A stretch of DNA of 64,000 bases from an uncultured Curtobacterium sp. (GCA_913778205.1 CAJYUW010000049.1:1-64000); one strand, 5' to 3'; counted from the stretch's first letter, positions 18,576 through 29,043 are shown. Notes: generated by a model from the letters alone, not told the origin. Program-made: numbers and translations.

Positions 18576-20033
18576 GTGGCAGACAACGACGGCAAGGCGA
18601 ACATCGGCGTGATCGGGCTCGCCGTGATGGGCTCGAACCTCGCGCGGAACCTCGCGTCGCGCGAGGGCAACACGGTGGCGGTGTACAACCGCACGTACGC
18701 CCGCACCGAGGAGCTCGTGCGGGAGCACGGCGACGCCGGGTTCATCGCGTCGGAGGACATCGACGGGTTCGTCGCGTCGCTGTCGAAGCCGCGCACCGCG
18801 ATCATCATGGTGCAGGCCGGCAAGGGCACCGACGCGGTCATCGAGCAGCTCGCCGAGCGGTTCGAGGAGGGCGACATCATCGTCGACGGCGGCAACGCGA
18901 ACTTCCACGACACCATCCGCCGCGAGCACGACCTGCGTGAGAAGGGCCTCAACTTCGTCGGCACCGGCATCTCCGGCGGCGAGGAGGGCGCCCTGAAGGG
19001 CCCGTCGATCATGCCCGGCGGCTCGAAGGAGGCCTGGGAGACCCTCGGGCCGATCCTGAAGTCGATCGCCGCGGTCGCCGAGGGCGAGCCGTGCGTCACC
19101 CACATCGGCTCGGACGGCGCGGGCCACTTCGTGAAGATGGTCCACAACGGCATCGAGTACGCCGACATGCAGCTCATCGCCGAGTCCTACGACCTGCTGC
19201 GACGCGCGGGCGGCTACTCCGTCGAGCAGCTCGTGCAGGTGTTCGACGAGTGGAACAAGGGCGACCTGGAGTCGTACCTCATCGAGATCACCGGCGAGGT
19301 CCTCAAGCAGCAGGACGCCGACACCGGCAAGCCGCTCGTCGACGTCATCCGCGACGAGGCGGGTTCCAAGGGCACCGGCGTGTGGACCGTGCAGAACGCC
19401 GTCGGGCTCGGCATCCCCGTGTCCGGGATCGGCGAGGCCGTGTTCGCCCGCGCCGTGTCCTCGAAGCCGACCCAGCGCGCGGCCGTGCAGCGGTCCGTGA
19501 CGTCGCGCCCCGGCATCGCCGACGTCCCCGACACCTTCGCCGACGACGTCCGCGCCGCGCTCTACGCCTCCAAGGTCGTCGCGTACGCGCAGGGCTTCGA
19601 CCTCATCATCGCCGGGGCGAAGGAGTACGACTGGGACATCGACCTCGGCGCGGTCGCGAAGATCTGGCGCGGCGGCTGCATCATCCGGGCGCAGTTCCTC
19701 AACCGCATCGTCGAGGCGTACGACAAGAACCCCTCGCTCGAGAGCCTGCTGGTCGACCCGTACTTCGCGAACGCCGTCGCCGAGGGTGAAGCCGCCTGGC
19801 GTCGCATCGTCGGCATCGCGGCCGCGTCGGGCATCCCGGCGCCCGGGTTCTCGTCCGCGCTGGCGTACTTCGACTCGCTCGCGTCGGACCGGCTGCCGGC
19901 TGCGCTCATCCAGGGCCAGCGCGACTTCTTCGGCGCGCACACCTACCAGCGCGTCGACAAGGACGGCACGTTCCACACGCTGTGGTCCGATGACGACCGC
20001 CGCGAGGTCGAGCAGGAGCCTTCGACGCACTGA
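18576..20033 (+). CDS. gnd: 6-phosphogluconate dehydrogenase, NADP-dependent, decarboxylating
   Basis: NIGVIGLAVMGSNLARNLASREGNTVAVYNRT...IMPGGSKEAWETLGPIL...QRDFFGAHTYQRVDKDGTFHT. Confidence 0.97.
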   Translation: MADNDGKANIGVIGLAVMGSNLARNLASREGNTVAVYNRTYARTEELVREHGDAGFIASEDIDGFVASLSKPRTAIIMVQAGKGTDAVIEQLAERFEEGDIIVDGGNANFHDTIRREHDLREKGLNFVGTGISGGEEGALKGPSIMPGGSKEAWETLGPILKSIAAVAEGEPCVTHIGSDGAGHFVKMVHNGIEYADMQLIAESYDLLRRAGGYSVEQLVQVFDEWNKGDLESYLIEITGEVLKQQDADTGKPLVDVIRDEAGSKGTGVWTVQNAVGLGIPVSGIGEAVFARAVSSKPTQRAAVQRSVTSRPGIADVPDTFADDVRAALYASKVVAYAQGFDLIIAGAKEYDWDIDLGAVAKIWRGGCIIRAQFLNRIVEAYDKNPSLESLLVDPYFANAVAEGEAAWRRIVGIAAASGIPAPGFSSALAYFDSLASDRLPAALIQGQRDFFGAHTYQRVDKDGTFHTLWSDDDRREVEQEPSTH

Positions 20034-20163
20034 CCGACTGCGGCGCCGACGCGCCCCGCACGAGACCGCGGCACGACCGCACCCCACGAGGGCCTCGCCG
20101 ATCCGGCGGGGCCCTCGCCTCGTCCGGACGCTCCGACCGGGCACGGCGCGTTCGCGAGTGGCA

Positions 20164-20309
<146 letters not shown>

Positions 20310-21002
20310 CTACGCGACGATGCGCTCGCGGGCCAGGTCGGCCACCAGACGCTCGAGCCGCGGTCCACGGCCGAGCATCCGGCGCGACCCGGGACCGGAC
20401 CGGACGAAGAACGTCGCGACGGCCGGGGTGTCGTCGTGCCGGACGTGGTGCAACACCACCGCGGTGCCCCGGGAGCCGGCGGGCGTCCGCTCGTCCTCGA
20501 GGCCGACGTGCACCATGCGGGACCACCGGATCACGAGCATCCGGGTCGCCCGGCGCTCGTCGAGTTCCCAGAGCGATGCCTCGGTCGCGCCGAACGCCCA
20601 CGTCACCCGGTCACCGAGCGCAAGACCGGGGCGGAGGTCGGCGACCGCACGCCGCAGTTCCTCGGTCGGGGCGGCCGGGACGAGCCAGACGGTGGGGTCG
20701 ATGCGGCGGATGGCGAGGGCCAGGGCCTGGTCCTCCCGCCGGAGCCGGACGGACCGGGCCCGCACGAGCGCGAGGACGATGAGGGCCAGTCCGACCGCGA
20801 TGGCGACCGCCTCGGCGATCCCGAACCAGACGAGGTCCGTCTCCGGCGACGTGGCCACGACCACGATCCGGACGGCGAGGAGCGCCGCCCAGACGCCGAC
20901 GATCGTCCACCGGAGCACGGCGAACCGACGCGCCGGGGACCACGGCGACCGGCGTCCCCGACGCACACGTCCGGACCGGGGAACACGGTCGGGTCGCCTC
21001 AA
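20310..21002 (-). CDS. Hypothetical membrane protein (two predicted TM segments)
   Basis: RFAVLRWTIVGVWAALLAVRIVVVATSPETDLVWFGIAEAVAIAVGLALIVLALVRARSVRLRREDQALALAIRR...; exact start uncertain within ORF 20310-21086. Confidence 0.7.
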   Translation of the reverse strand: MRRPDRVPRSGRVRRGRRSPWSPARRFAVLRWTIVGVWAALLAVRIVVVATSPETDLVWFGIAEAVAIAVGLALIVLALVRARSVRLRREDQALALAIRRIDPTVWLVPAAPTEELRRAVADLRPGLALGDRVTWAFGATEASLWELDERRATRMLVIRWSRMVHVGLEDERTPAGSRGTAVVLHHVRHDDTPAVATFFVRSGPGSRRMLGRGPRLERLVADLARERIVA

Positions 21003-21130
21003 CACCCCTTGATCGTCGCACGGATCGCGGTGCGCGTGCTGGCCGTGCCGTGAACGCGCGAGGTCGGCCGTCCTCCACAGATGCACGACGTCCAGCGTGC
21101 TGGTGGGCGCGACGACCTACGATCTGCGGT

Positions 21131-22924
21131 GTGTGGAAGACGTGGGCAGCAGTCGTCGGGGTGATCGCCGCCGTCGTGTTCCTCGCCGCGGCCGAGGTCG
21201 TGGCGCTGTTCCTGGGCGGCGCGGGCAGTCCGCTCGTCGGCGTCGGCGGCGCCGTGATCGACCTGGCACCGCGCGGGGCGAAGGACCTCATGGTCGCGCT
21301 CTTCGGCACCGGCGACAAGGTCGCGCTGTTCGTCCTGATGGTCGTGCTCGTCCTCGCCGTCAGCGCCGGCGCCGGCGTCCTCGAACGTCTGCGCCCACCG
21401 GTCGGTGCGGTCGTGTTCGCGATCGGCGGGGTGCTCTCGCTCCTGGCGGTGACGACGCGGTCCGGGAGCGGTTCGCTCGACGGCACACCCACCGTCGTCG
21501 GGGTCGCGGCGGCCATCATCGTCCTCCGGGTGCTGCTCGCACGCCTGGGCCGGTGGGAGGCGACCACGCTCGTCCCGGTGGCCGCGACGCCGACCCCGAC
21601 GGACGCGGCAGCCACGATGACAGGCGCCGACGCATCGCCGACGACGACCACCGACGCATCACCGACCATGGCCGCCGCGACGCGCAGGACGACCGCGGAG
21701 GCAGCTCCGACGACGGCCACCGACGCATCGCCGACGTCGCTGCCTCCCGCCCCGGCCACGGCCACGCCGTCGTCCGACCCGCCCGGGGCGACGGACTTGG
21801 CTCCCGCGGCGACGACCTCCGCGCGGGAAGCCGCCGCACGGCCCTCGGGCCCCGAGCGCCGCGCCTTCTTGGTCTGGACCATCGCGACCGCAGCGCTCGC
21901 GGCGGTGGCGGGCGGTGCCTCCCGGGTGGGGACGGCGACCATGCAGGCTGCGGTCGCCGCGCGACGGGCGATCCGCCTGCCGAGTCCTGCGACGGCCGCT
22001 CCGGCGGTCCCGGCCGGAGCATCCCTCGACGTCGAGGGGATCACGCCGCTCATCACCCCGAACGCGGACTTCTACCGCATCGACACGGCGCTCAGCGTTC
22101 CGCAGGTCGATCCGACGACCTGGAAGCTCCGGATCCACGGCGCGGTCGACCGCGAGGTCGAGGTGACGTGGGACGAACTCCTGGCGCTCCCGCTCGAGGA
22201 GCACGTCGCCACCATGAGCTGCGTGTCGAACGAGGTCGGCGGCGACCTCATCGGGACGGCGAAGTGGCTGGGGTACCCGATCCGTGCCCTCCTGGCGAAG
22301 GCGGGGCCGCACGCCTCGGCCGACATGGTGCTCTCCACGAGCGTCGACGGCTTCACCGCGGGCACCCCGCTCGACGTCCTGCAGGACTCCGGGACGGCGG
22401 CGCTCCTCGCGGTCGGGATGAACGGCGAGCCGCTGCCGCCCGAGCACGGGTTCCCGGTCCGGATGGTCGTGCCCGGGCTGTTCGGGTACGTGTCCGCGAC
22501 GAAGTGGGTGACCGACCTCGAGGTCACGCGCTTCGCGGACGCAGAGGGCTACTGGACGCCGCGCGGCTGGTCGGAGCGCGGCCCGGTGAAGCTCGAATCG
22601 CGCATCGATGTCCCGCGCGCCGGCAGCAGCGTAGCCGCCGGCACGACCGTCGCGGTCGCGGGTGTCGCGTGGCACCCGCACACCGGGGTCGAGCGCGTGC
22701 AGGTCCGGGTGGACGACGGCGCGTGGCAGGACGCGACCCTCGCCGACTCGGTCTCCGCGGACACCTGGCGACAGTGGGTGTGGAAGTGGACGCCGACGTC
22801 GGGGTCGCACCGCCTGCAGGTGCGGGCGACGAGTTCGGACGGCGAGGTGCAGACGAGCGTCGAACGACCGCCCGCGCCGAACGGGGCGACCGGCTGGCAC
22901 GAGGTGACCGTCACGGCGAGCTGA
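21131..22924 (+). CDS. Molybdopterin-dependent oxidoreductase (sulfite oxidase-like) with N-terminal TM region and Ala/Thr/Pro linker
   Basis: TM helices in N-terminus; LRIHGAVDREVEVTWDELLALPLEEHVATMSCVSNEVGGDLIGTAKWLGYPIRALL...GFPVRMVVPGLFGYVSATKWVTDLEV. Confidence 0.9.
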   Translation: MWKTWAAVVGVIAAVVFLAAAEVVALFLGGAGSPLVGVGGAVIDLAPRGAKDLMVALFGTGDKVALFVLMVVLVLAVSAGAGVLERLRPPVGAVVFAIGGVLSLLAVTTRSGSGSLDGTPTVVGVAAAIIVLRVLLARLGRWEATTLVPVAATPTPTDAAATMTGADASPTTTTDASPTMAAATRRTTAEAAPTTATDASPTSLPPAPATATPSSDPPGATDLAPAATTSAREAAARPSGPERRAFLVWTIATAALAAVAGGASRVGTATMQAAVAARRAIRLPSPATAAPAVPAGASLDVEGITPLITPNADFYRIDTALSVPQVDPTTWKLRIHGAVDREVEVTWDELLALPLEEHVATMSCVSNEVGGDLIGTAKWLGYPIRALLAKAGPHASADMVLSTSVDGFTAGTPLDVLQDSGTAALLAVGMNGEPLPPEHGFPVRMVVPGLFGYVSATKWVTDLEVTRFADAEGYWTPRGWSERGPVKLESRIDVPRAGSSVAAGTTVAVAGVAWHPHTGVERVQVRVDDGAWQDATLADSVSADTWRQWVWKWTPTSGSHRLQVRATSSDGEVQTSVERPPAPNGATGWHEVTVTAS

Positions 22925-22937
22925 GGGCCGCCGGTCG

Positions 22938-23720
22938 TCAGGCTCCGGGGAGCCCCGCCACCACGCAGGTCCCGTCGACGGTCTCGTCGTGGACGACGTC
23001 GACCACGAACCCGCACGCCTCGAACACCGTCGCGGAGCGGGCGGCCTGCTCGCGGGAGACCTCGATGACGACCACGCCGCCCGGGCGGAGCCACTCCCCC
23101 GCGCCGGCCGCGATCCGGCGGTGGACGTCGAGTCCGTCGGCGCCGCCGTCGAGCGCGACCCGGTGTTCGTGGTCGCGGGCTTCGGTCGGCATCGTCGCGA
23201 CCGCGTCCGTCGGCACGTACGGCGCGTTCGCGGCGATGAGGTCGACCGCCCCGCGGAGCCGTTCGGGCAGCGGGTCGAACAGGTCCCCGGCGACGACGAT
23301 GCCGCGGTCGCCGATGTTCTCCGCCGCGACCGCGACCGCGTCCGGGTCGACGTCGGCCGCGACGAGGTCGAGCGCACCGACGCGTCCGAGGAGCGCGACC
23401 GCGATGGCCCCGGCGCCGCAGCAGAGGTCGACGACGCGGTCGTAGCGGTGCAGGCGCCGAGCCGCCTCGGCCACGACCACGGCGGTCCGGGCACGGGGGA
23501 CGAACACCCCGTCCGTGACCCGGACCCGGTGGCCGTCGAACGCCGCCCAGCCGAGGACGTACTCGAGGGGCTCACCGCCGAGCCGACGCTGTACGAGGGC
23601 ACGGAGGCGGACCGGTTCGCCGCCCCCGGCCGCGAGCAGCAGGTCGGCCTCGTCCTCGGCGTACACGCTGCCGGCGGCACGGAGCCGGGAGGCCAACGCG
23701 TCACGCGCGGACGGGGTCAC
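22938..23720 (-). CDS. HemK/PrmC-like N5-glutamine methyltransferase family protein
   Basis: RRLGGEPLEYVLGWAAFDGHRVRVTDGVFVPRART...VVDLCCGAGAIAVAL...DLIAANAPYVPT (NPPY-like motif is NAPY). Confidence 0.85.
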   Translation of the reverse strand: MTPSARDALASRLRAAGSVYAEDEADLLLAAGGGEPVRLRALVQRRLGGEPLEYVLGWAAFDGHRVRVTDGVFVPRARTAVVVAEAARRLHRYDRVVDLCCGAGAIAVALLGRVGALDLVAADVDPDAVAVAAENIGDRGIVVAGDLFDPLPERLRGAVDLIAANAPYVPTDAVATMPTEARDHEHRVALDGGADGLDVHRRIAAGAGEWLRPGGVVVIEVSREQAARSATVFEACGFVVDVVHDETVDGTCVVAGLPGA

Positions 23721-23736
23721 GACCGTGCGGTGGTGG

Positions 23737-24714
23737 TCAGGCCGCGCCGTCGAACATCGACGTCACGGAGCCGTCGTCGAAGACCTCGTGGATGGCGCGG
23801 GCGATGAGCGGCGCGATCGGCAGGACCTCGAGGCGGTCCCAGCGCTTCTCCTCCGGCAGCGGGAGCGTGTCGGTGACGACGACACGGTCGATGAACTCGC
23901 TCTGGAGGAGCTCGGTGGCCGGGTCGGAGAACACGGCGTGGGTCGCGGCGACGACCACGCCCGTGGCGCCGTTCGCCTTGAGCGCCTCGGCGGCCTTCGC
24001 GATCGTGCGACCGGTGTCGATGAGGTCGTCGACGAGGAGGCACACGCGGCCCTTCACGTCGCCGACGATCTCGTGCACCGACACCTGGTTCGGGACGAGC
24101 GGGTCACGCCGCTTGTGGATGATCGCGAGGGGCGCACCGAGCTTCTCGGACCAGATGTCGGCCACGCGCACGCGGCCCATGTCCGGCGAGACGACGGTGA
24201 GCGTCGACGGGTCGAGGATCTCCTGGAAGCGCTCGAGCAGGACGGGCATGGCGAACAGGTGGTCGACGGGGCCGTCGAAGAACCCCTGGATCTGCGCGGC
24301 GTGCAGGTCGACGCTCATGATGCGGTGCGCACCGGCCGCCTTGAAGAGGTCCGCGACGAGGCGGGCCGAGATCGGCTCGCGCCCGCGGCCCTTCTTGTCC
24401 TGGCGGGCGTACGGGTAGAACGGCGCGACGACGGTGATGCGCTTCGCCGAGGCGCGCTTCAGGGCGTCGACGATGATGAGCTGCTCCATGAGCCACTCGT
24501 TGATCGGCGCGGTGTGCGACTGGATGACGAAGGCGTCGCAGCCGCGCACCGACTCGTCGAACCGGGCGTACAGCTCACCGTTGGCGAACGTGCGGGCGTC
24601 GGTCGGGACGAGCTCGACGCCGAGCTCCTCCGCGATCTCCGCCGACAGCGCGGGATGTGCCCGGCCCGAGACGAGGACGAGTCGCTTCTGACCAGTGGCT
24701 TTGATTCCGGACAA
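23737..24714 (-). CDS. prs: Ribose-phosphate pyrophosphokinase
   Basis: KRLVLVSGRAHPALSAEIAEELGVELVPTDARTFANGELYARFDESVRGCDAFVIQSH; DDLIDTGRTIAKAAEAL. Confidence 0.97.
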   Translation of the reverse strand: MSGIKATGQKRLVLVSGRAHPALSAEIAEELGVELVPTDARTFANGELYARFDESVRGCDAFVIQSHTAPINEWLMEQLIIVDALKRASAKRITVVAPFYPYARQDKKGRGREPISARLVADLFKAAGAHRIMSVDLHAAQIQGFFDGPVDHLFAMPVLLERFQEILDPSTLTVVSPDMGRVRVADIWSEKLGAPLAIIHKRRDPLVPNQVSVHEIVGDVKGRVCLLVDDLIDTGRTIAKAAEALKANGATGVVVAATHAVFSDPATELLQSEFIDRVVVTDTLPLPEEKRWDRLEVLPIAPLIARAIHEVFDDGSVTSMFDGAA

Positions 24715-24768
24715 GTGCCGTGCTCACTCCCTGACCCCGAGGGGCCGTGTCGATCGACCCGGGGGCCG

Positions 24769-26202
24769 TCAGATCTGTTCGCCGCGCGCCCGCCGAGCCG
24801 CCTCGGCCGCCGGCGTGCCGGGTCGGTGTTCCTCGACCCAGCCGTCGGTGTTGCGCTGTGGGGCGTAGCTGATGGCCAGCGACCCGGCAGGGACGTCCTT
24901 GCGGACGGTCGTGCCGGCGCCGGTGTACGCTCCGTCACCAATCCTAACCGGGGCGACGAACACGTTGTGCGACCCGGTGCGGACGTTCGAGCCGACCTCG
25001 GTGCGGTGCTTCGCGACACCGTCGTAGTTCGCGGTGATCGTGTTCGCGCCGATGTTCGAGTCCTCGCCCACCTCGGCGTCGCCGATGTACGACAGGTGCG
25101 GGACCTTGCTGCCGCGGCCGATCACCGCGTTCTTCGTCTCGACGAACGTGCCGATCTTGCCCCGGTCGCCGAGGACCGTCCCGGGTCGCAGGTACGCGAA
25201 CGGTCCGACGGTGGCACCCGCACCGATGACCGCCAGGGTCGCGTCGACCCGGTTGACGGTCGCGCCCGCACCGACCTCGGTGTCGCGGAGGGTCGTGTCC
25301 GGCCCGACGACCGCTCCGGACGCGATGGTGGTCGCCCCGACGAGCTGCGTGCCCGGCAGGACCTCCGCGTCCGGCTCGATCGTGACGTCGAGGTCGATCC
25401 AGGTGGTCGCCGGGTCCTGCACGGTCACGCCGGCGACCTGGTGACGACGGACGATCCGGGCGTTCAGCTCGCGGGCGGCGTCGGAGAGCTGCGCACGGTC
25501 GTTGATGCCGGCGACGAGCCACGGGTCGGTGAGCGTCACGACGTCGATGCGCCCGCCACGCTCGCCGATGAGCGTCGGCGCGTCGGTGATGTACTTCTCG
25601 CCCTGCGCGTTCGCCGTGGTGAGCGACGGCAGGACCGCGCGGAGGTGGGTGACGTCGAACGCGTAGATGCCGGCGTTCGCCTCGGCGATCGTCCGCTGCT
25701 CCGTCGTCGCGTCCTTGTGCTCCACGACCCCGACGAACGCGCCGTCGGCGTCGCGCACGATGCGACCGAGGCCGGTGGGGTCCGGGGCGATCGCGCTCAC
25801 GAAGGTGGCACCGTTGCCGGCGCCGACGTGGGCGTCCACGAGCGAGCGGAGCGACACGGCGTCGAGCAGCGGCACGTCGCCCGAGAGCACCACGACGGCA
25901 CCGTCGAAGTCGTCCGGGAGCGCCCGCACCGCGACCTCCACGGCACGGCCGGTGCCGGGGACGTCGTCCTGGTCGACGACGAGGGCCTCCGGCGCACGCG
26001 CGACGACCTCCGCCGCGACGCGGTCCCGCTCGTGCCGGACGACGACGACCACGTGCTCGGGCTCGAGCGACGCAGCGGTCCGGAGCACGTGCGCGATCAG
26101 CGGCAGCCCGGCGAGGCGGTGCAGCACCTTGGGCGTGGCGGACTTCATGCGGGTGCCCTGGCCTGCGGCGAGGACGACGACGGCGATGCGCTGGTCGGTC
26201 AT
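24769..26202 (-). CDS. glmU: Bifunctional UDP-N-acetylglucosamine pyrophosphorylase/glucosamine-1-phosphate N-acetyltransferase
   Basis: MTDQRIAVVVLAAGQGTRMKSATPKVLHRLAGLPLIAHVL...; hexapeptide repeat C-terminus with GANTITANYDGVAKHRTEVG. Confidence 0.96.
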   Translation of the reverse strand: MTDQRIAVVVLAAGQGTRMKSATPKVLHRLAGLPLIAHVLRTAASLEPEHVVVVVRHERDRVAAEVVARAPEALVVDQDDVPGTGRAVEVAVRALPDDFDGAVVVLSGDVPLLDAVSLRSLVDAHVGAGNGATFVSAIAPDPTGLGRIVRDADGAFVGVVEHKDATTEQRTIAEANAGIYAFDVTHLRAVLPSLTTANAQGEKYITDAPTLIGERGGRIDVVTLTDPWLVAGINDRAQLSDAARELNARIVRRHQVAGVTVQDPATTWIDLDVTIEPDAEVLPGTQLVGATTIASGAVVGPDTTLRDTEVGAGATVNRVDATLAVIGAGATVGPFAYLRPGTVLGDRGKIGTFVETKNAVIGRGSKVPHLSYIGDAEVGEDSNIGANTITANYDGVAKHRTEVGSNVRTGSHNVFVAPVRIGDGAYTGAGTTVRKDVPAGSLAISYAPQRNTDGWVEEHRPGTPAAEAARRARGEQI

Positions 26203-26386
26203 GCTCCCATCCTGGCCCACGCGGTGGCCGCCCGCGGCAGTCGGACGGCGCGTCCGGTCTCCGCGCAGCGGGGCAGCGCACGGCGGCGCGGGGCGGCCGT
26301 CCACCTCCCGACGACGCGGCGTCCGGTGGGCCACCACCCGGCGACGCAGCGCGGCCGTCCACCGCACGGCGGCGTGGCGCGTGCGG

Positions 26387-27760
26387 TCAGCGCGCTGCCG
26401 GCTCCGCCCGCACGAACGCCGTGCACACCAGCCCGGCCACGAGCACCACGACGATCCCGAGGATCCCGAAGCGCGTCGAGCCGCCGAGCGTCACGGCGAG
26501 GGAGAACAGCGCCGGCGCGAGGAACGTGGCCGCACGTCCGGTGGTCGCGTACAGCCCGAACAGCTCGCCCTCCCGCCCCGGGGTCGCGAGCCGCGCCAGG
26601 TAGGACCGGGAGGACGCCTGCACCGGCCCGACGAACAGCGCCAGCGTGAGCCCGAGGACCCAGAACAGCGCCGCCGACGTCCCGGCGGCGAGCACCCCGA
26701 GGCCGCAGAGCGACAGCCCGACCAGGGACACCATGATGATCGCTCGGGAGCCGAAGCGGTCGTCCAGGCGTCCGGAGGCGAAGGTGGAGACCCCGGCGAC
26801 GACGTTCGCGCCGATGGCGAAGAGGATCACCTGCGAGGCCGAGAACCCGAAGACCTGCGCGGCGATGATGCCCCCGAAGGTGAAGACCGCCCCGACGCCG
26901 TCCCGGAAGACCGCGCTCGCGACGAGGAACCCGAGCACGTTGCGACGCTCGCGCCAGAGTCGTGCGACGTCCCGGCCGAGGTCCCGGTAGGCCGACAGCA
27001 CCCCGCCGCGGCGCGACCGGTCCGCCGCTGCCTCGGGGACGACGAGGAAGAGCGGCACCGAGCTCACGGCGAGCCACACCGCGGCGATCCCGATCGCGAC
27101 CCGGACGTCCCACTGCCCGGTCGCGACGGTGGCGGGCAGCCGCAGCAGGCCGGCGACGTCGCCGCCGCCGAAGTCCTGGATGCAGAGGACGAGCAGGACG
27201 ACGAGCAGCACGATGCCGCCGAAGTAGCCCGCCGCCCAGCCGATCGCCGACACCCGGCCGGTGCGCTCCCCCGGTGCGACCTGTCCGAGCATGGCGTTGT
27301 AGCCGACGCTCGCGATCTCGTACGCGACGGTGCCGATCCCGAGCAGGGCCGCGCCGAGGTACAGGTACGGCTGGCTCGGCGCGACGAACACCATGCCGCC
27401 GATCGAGAGGGCGATGCCGATCGTCGCGATGAGCACCGACCGGCGGCGGTGCCCGGTGCTGTCCGCGAGCCGGCCGACCGCGGGCGCGACGAGTGCGACG
27501 ACGACCCCGGCGATCGCGAGGGTCGTCGAGACGACGGCGGCGTTGTGCGCGAGCTCGCGCTCGACGAGGGCCCGCCCCGCCGTCGAGGTGTCGGCCACGA
27601 GGGCCGGGTCGACGAAGGCACGGCTGGCCAGGTACGTGCTGAAGACGAAGGTGGTAACGACCGCGTTGAAGGCTGCGGACCCCCAGTCCCACAGCGCCCA
27701 GGAGACGAGTGCGCGCCGGTCGGTGCGCTGCGGGGGCACGGCGGTGGGCGACACGGTCAT
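26387..27760 (-). CDS. MFS transporter, Atg22/UMF1-like
   Basis: RRALVSWALWDWGSAAFNAVVTTFVFSTYLASRAFVD...; 12 TM-like pattern; SVGYNAMLGQVAPGERTGRVSAIGWAAGYFGGI. Confidence 0.9.
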   Translation of the reverse strand: MTVSPTAVPPQRTDRRALVSWALWDWGSAAFNAVVTTFVFSTYLASRAFVDPALVADTSTAGRALVERELAHNAAVVSTTLAIAGVVVALVAPAVGRLADSTGHRRRSVLIATIGIALSIGGMVFVAPSQPYLYLGAALLGIGTVAYEIASVGYNAMLGQVAPGERTGRVSAIGWAAGYFGGIVLLVVLLVLCIQDFGGGDVAGLLRLPATVATGQWDVRVAIGIAAVWLAVSSVPLFLVVPEAAADRSRRGGVLSAYRDLGRDVARLWRERRNVLGFLVASAVFRDGVGAVFTFGGIIAAQVFGFSASQVILFAIGANVVAGVSTFASGRLDDRFGSRAIIMVSLVGLSLCGLGVLAAGTSAALFWVLGLTLALFVGPVQASSRSYLARLATPGREGELFGLYATTGRAATFLAPALFSLAVTLGGSTRFGILGIVVVLVAGLVCTAFVRAEPAAR

Positions 27761-27842
27761 GGGCGAACCGTAGCGCGTCCCGGTGTCGACCGGGGGTCCC
27801 CGACGAGGGGGCAGCGCCGGTCGCGCACGGTGCGGACGGGAC

Positions 27843-27884
27843 GGCCGGGAGGCCCGTGGCGGCGCCGCCACGAGCCTCCAGGCC
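27843..27884. terminator. GC-rich hairpin with central 18-bp palindrome
   Basis: ggccgggaggcc CGTGGCGGCGCCGCCACG agcctccaggcc; core palindrome 27855-27872. Confidence 0.6.
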
Positions 27885-27962
27885 GGTGACCACGCGCGTC
27901 CAGGCCGGTGCCGACGCACCTCCGGGCCGGTGGCCGGGCCTCCGCGCCGGGCGGCCACGCGC

Positions 27963-27999
27963 CCCGGCGCGGACGCGACCCGGCGCGGACGCGACCCGG
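27963..27999. repeat. 16-bp tandem repeat abutting a stop codon
   Basis: cccggcgcggacgcga at 27963-27978 and 27979-27994, then cccgg directly followed by tca (stop of minus gene). Confidence 0.85.
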
Positions 28000-29043
28000 T
28001 CAGGCCGGGACGCCGCCCGGGTAGACCACCGACTTGAGCGAGGCCGGGTCGGTGTCGCTCTCGAGGGCCTCGCGGACGTCGTCGAGGCCGTACCGGCCGG
28101 TGACGAGCGCGTCGAGGTCGACCTGCCCCGAGGCGACCAGGCCGATGGCCACCGGCCAGGTGTTCGTGTACCGGAAGATCCCGGTGACGGTGACCTCGAG
28201 GTTCTGGATGTGCTCGACCGGCAGCGTCATCTCGGAGTTGCCGAGCCCGACGAGGACCGCGGCACCGGCGGGTCCGACCGCCTTGATGCCGTCCGAGACC
28301 GCCCGGGGCGCACCGCTGGCGTCGATGAAGGCGTCGACCGGCGCGATGTCGGCGGTGACGTCGACCGTCGTCGGGTCGACGACCTCGGTCGCACCGAAGG
28401 ACAGTGCGCGCTCTCGACGCTCGGCGACGAGGTCGCTCACGACGATCCGTGTCGCGCCGAACGCCCGGGCGACCTGGGCGCAGATGACCCCGATCGGCCC
28501 GGCGCCCGCGATGAGCACCGACGATCCGGGGACGATGCCGGCCTTCCGTGCCGCGGCGATCCCGACCGACAGCGGTTCGAGCAGGGCGCCGGCCTCGAAC
28601 GACACGGTGTCCGGCAGCGCGTGCGCGAAGACGGACTCGATCGTGACGTACTCCGTGAAGGCACCGTCGACCGGCGGGGTCGCGTAGAAGCGCATCTGCG
28701 GGCAGAGGTTGTAGCGACCGGCGAGGCACTGCGCACAGCGGTGGCACGGCCGCTGCGGCTCGATCGCGACGCGCTCACCCACCCGTGCGGCGTCGACGCC
28801 CTCGCCGACGGCGACGACCGTGCCGGAGAGCTCGTGTCCGAGGACGAGGGGCTCGTCGACCACGAAGTCGCCGATGCGCCCGTGCCGGTAGTAGTGGACG
28901 TCGGAGCCGCAGACCCCGACCGCCGCGACGCGGACGAGCACGTCGCCCGGTGCCGGGGTGGGGACGGGGCGCTCCTCGACGGTGAGGTCCTGGGTGCCGA
29001 GGAGCACGCTGGTGCGCTGGTGCTCGGTGGTCGGGGTGCTCAT
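28000..29043 (-). CDS. Zinc-dependent medium-chain alcohol/polyol dehydrogenase (sorbitol/xylitol dehydrogenase-like)
   Basis: GDVLVRVAAVGVCGSDVHYYRHGRIGDFVVDEPLVLGHELSGTVVAVG...RVAIEPQRPCHRCAQCLAGRYNLCPQMRFYATPPVDGAFTEY. Confidence 0.93.
   Translation of the reverse strand: MSTPTTEHQRTSVLLGTQDLTVEERPVPTPAPGDVLVRVAAVGVCGSDVHYYRHGRIGDFVVDEPLVLGHELSGTVVAVGEGVDAARVGERVAIEPQRPCHRCAQCLAGRYNLCPQMRFYATPPVDGAFTEYVTIESVFAHALPDTVSFEAGALLEPLSVGIAAARKAGIVPGSSVLIAGAGPIGVICAQVARAFGATRIVVSDLVAERRERALSFGATEVVDPTTVDVTADIAPVDAFIDASGAPRAVSDGIKAVGPAGAAVLVGLGNSEMTLPVEHIQNLEVTVTGIFRYTNTWPVAIGLVASGQVDLDALVTGRYGLDDVREALESDTDPASLKSVVYPGGVPA

Noticed and set aside
22925-22937. Terminator between the molybdoenzyme and PrmC-like genes
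   Set aside because: The convergent genes are only 13 bp apart and no hairpin is visible there.
26203-26386. Possible tRNA or small RNA next to glmU
   Set aside because: No cloverleaf or conserved tRNA boxes seen; sequence is a GC-rich linker with loose repeats of gcggccgtccacc.
23515-26649. 1044-aa plus-strand ORF
   Set aside because: Antisense to prs and glmU, which have clear family motifs; spurious high-GC ORF.
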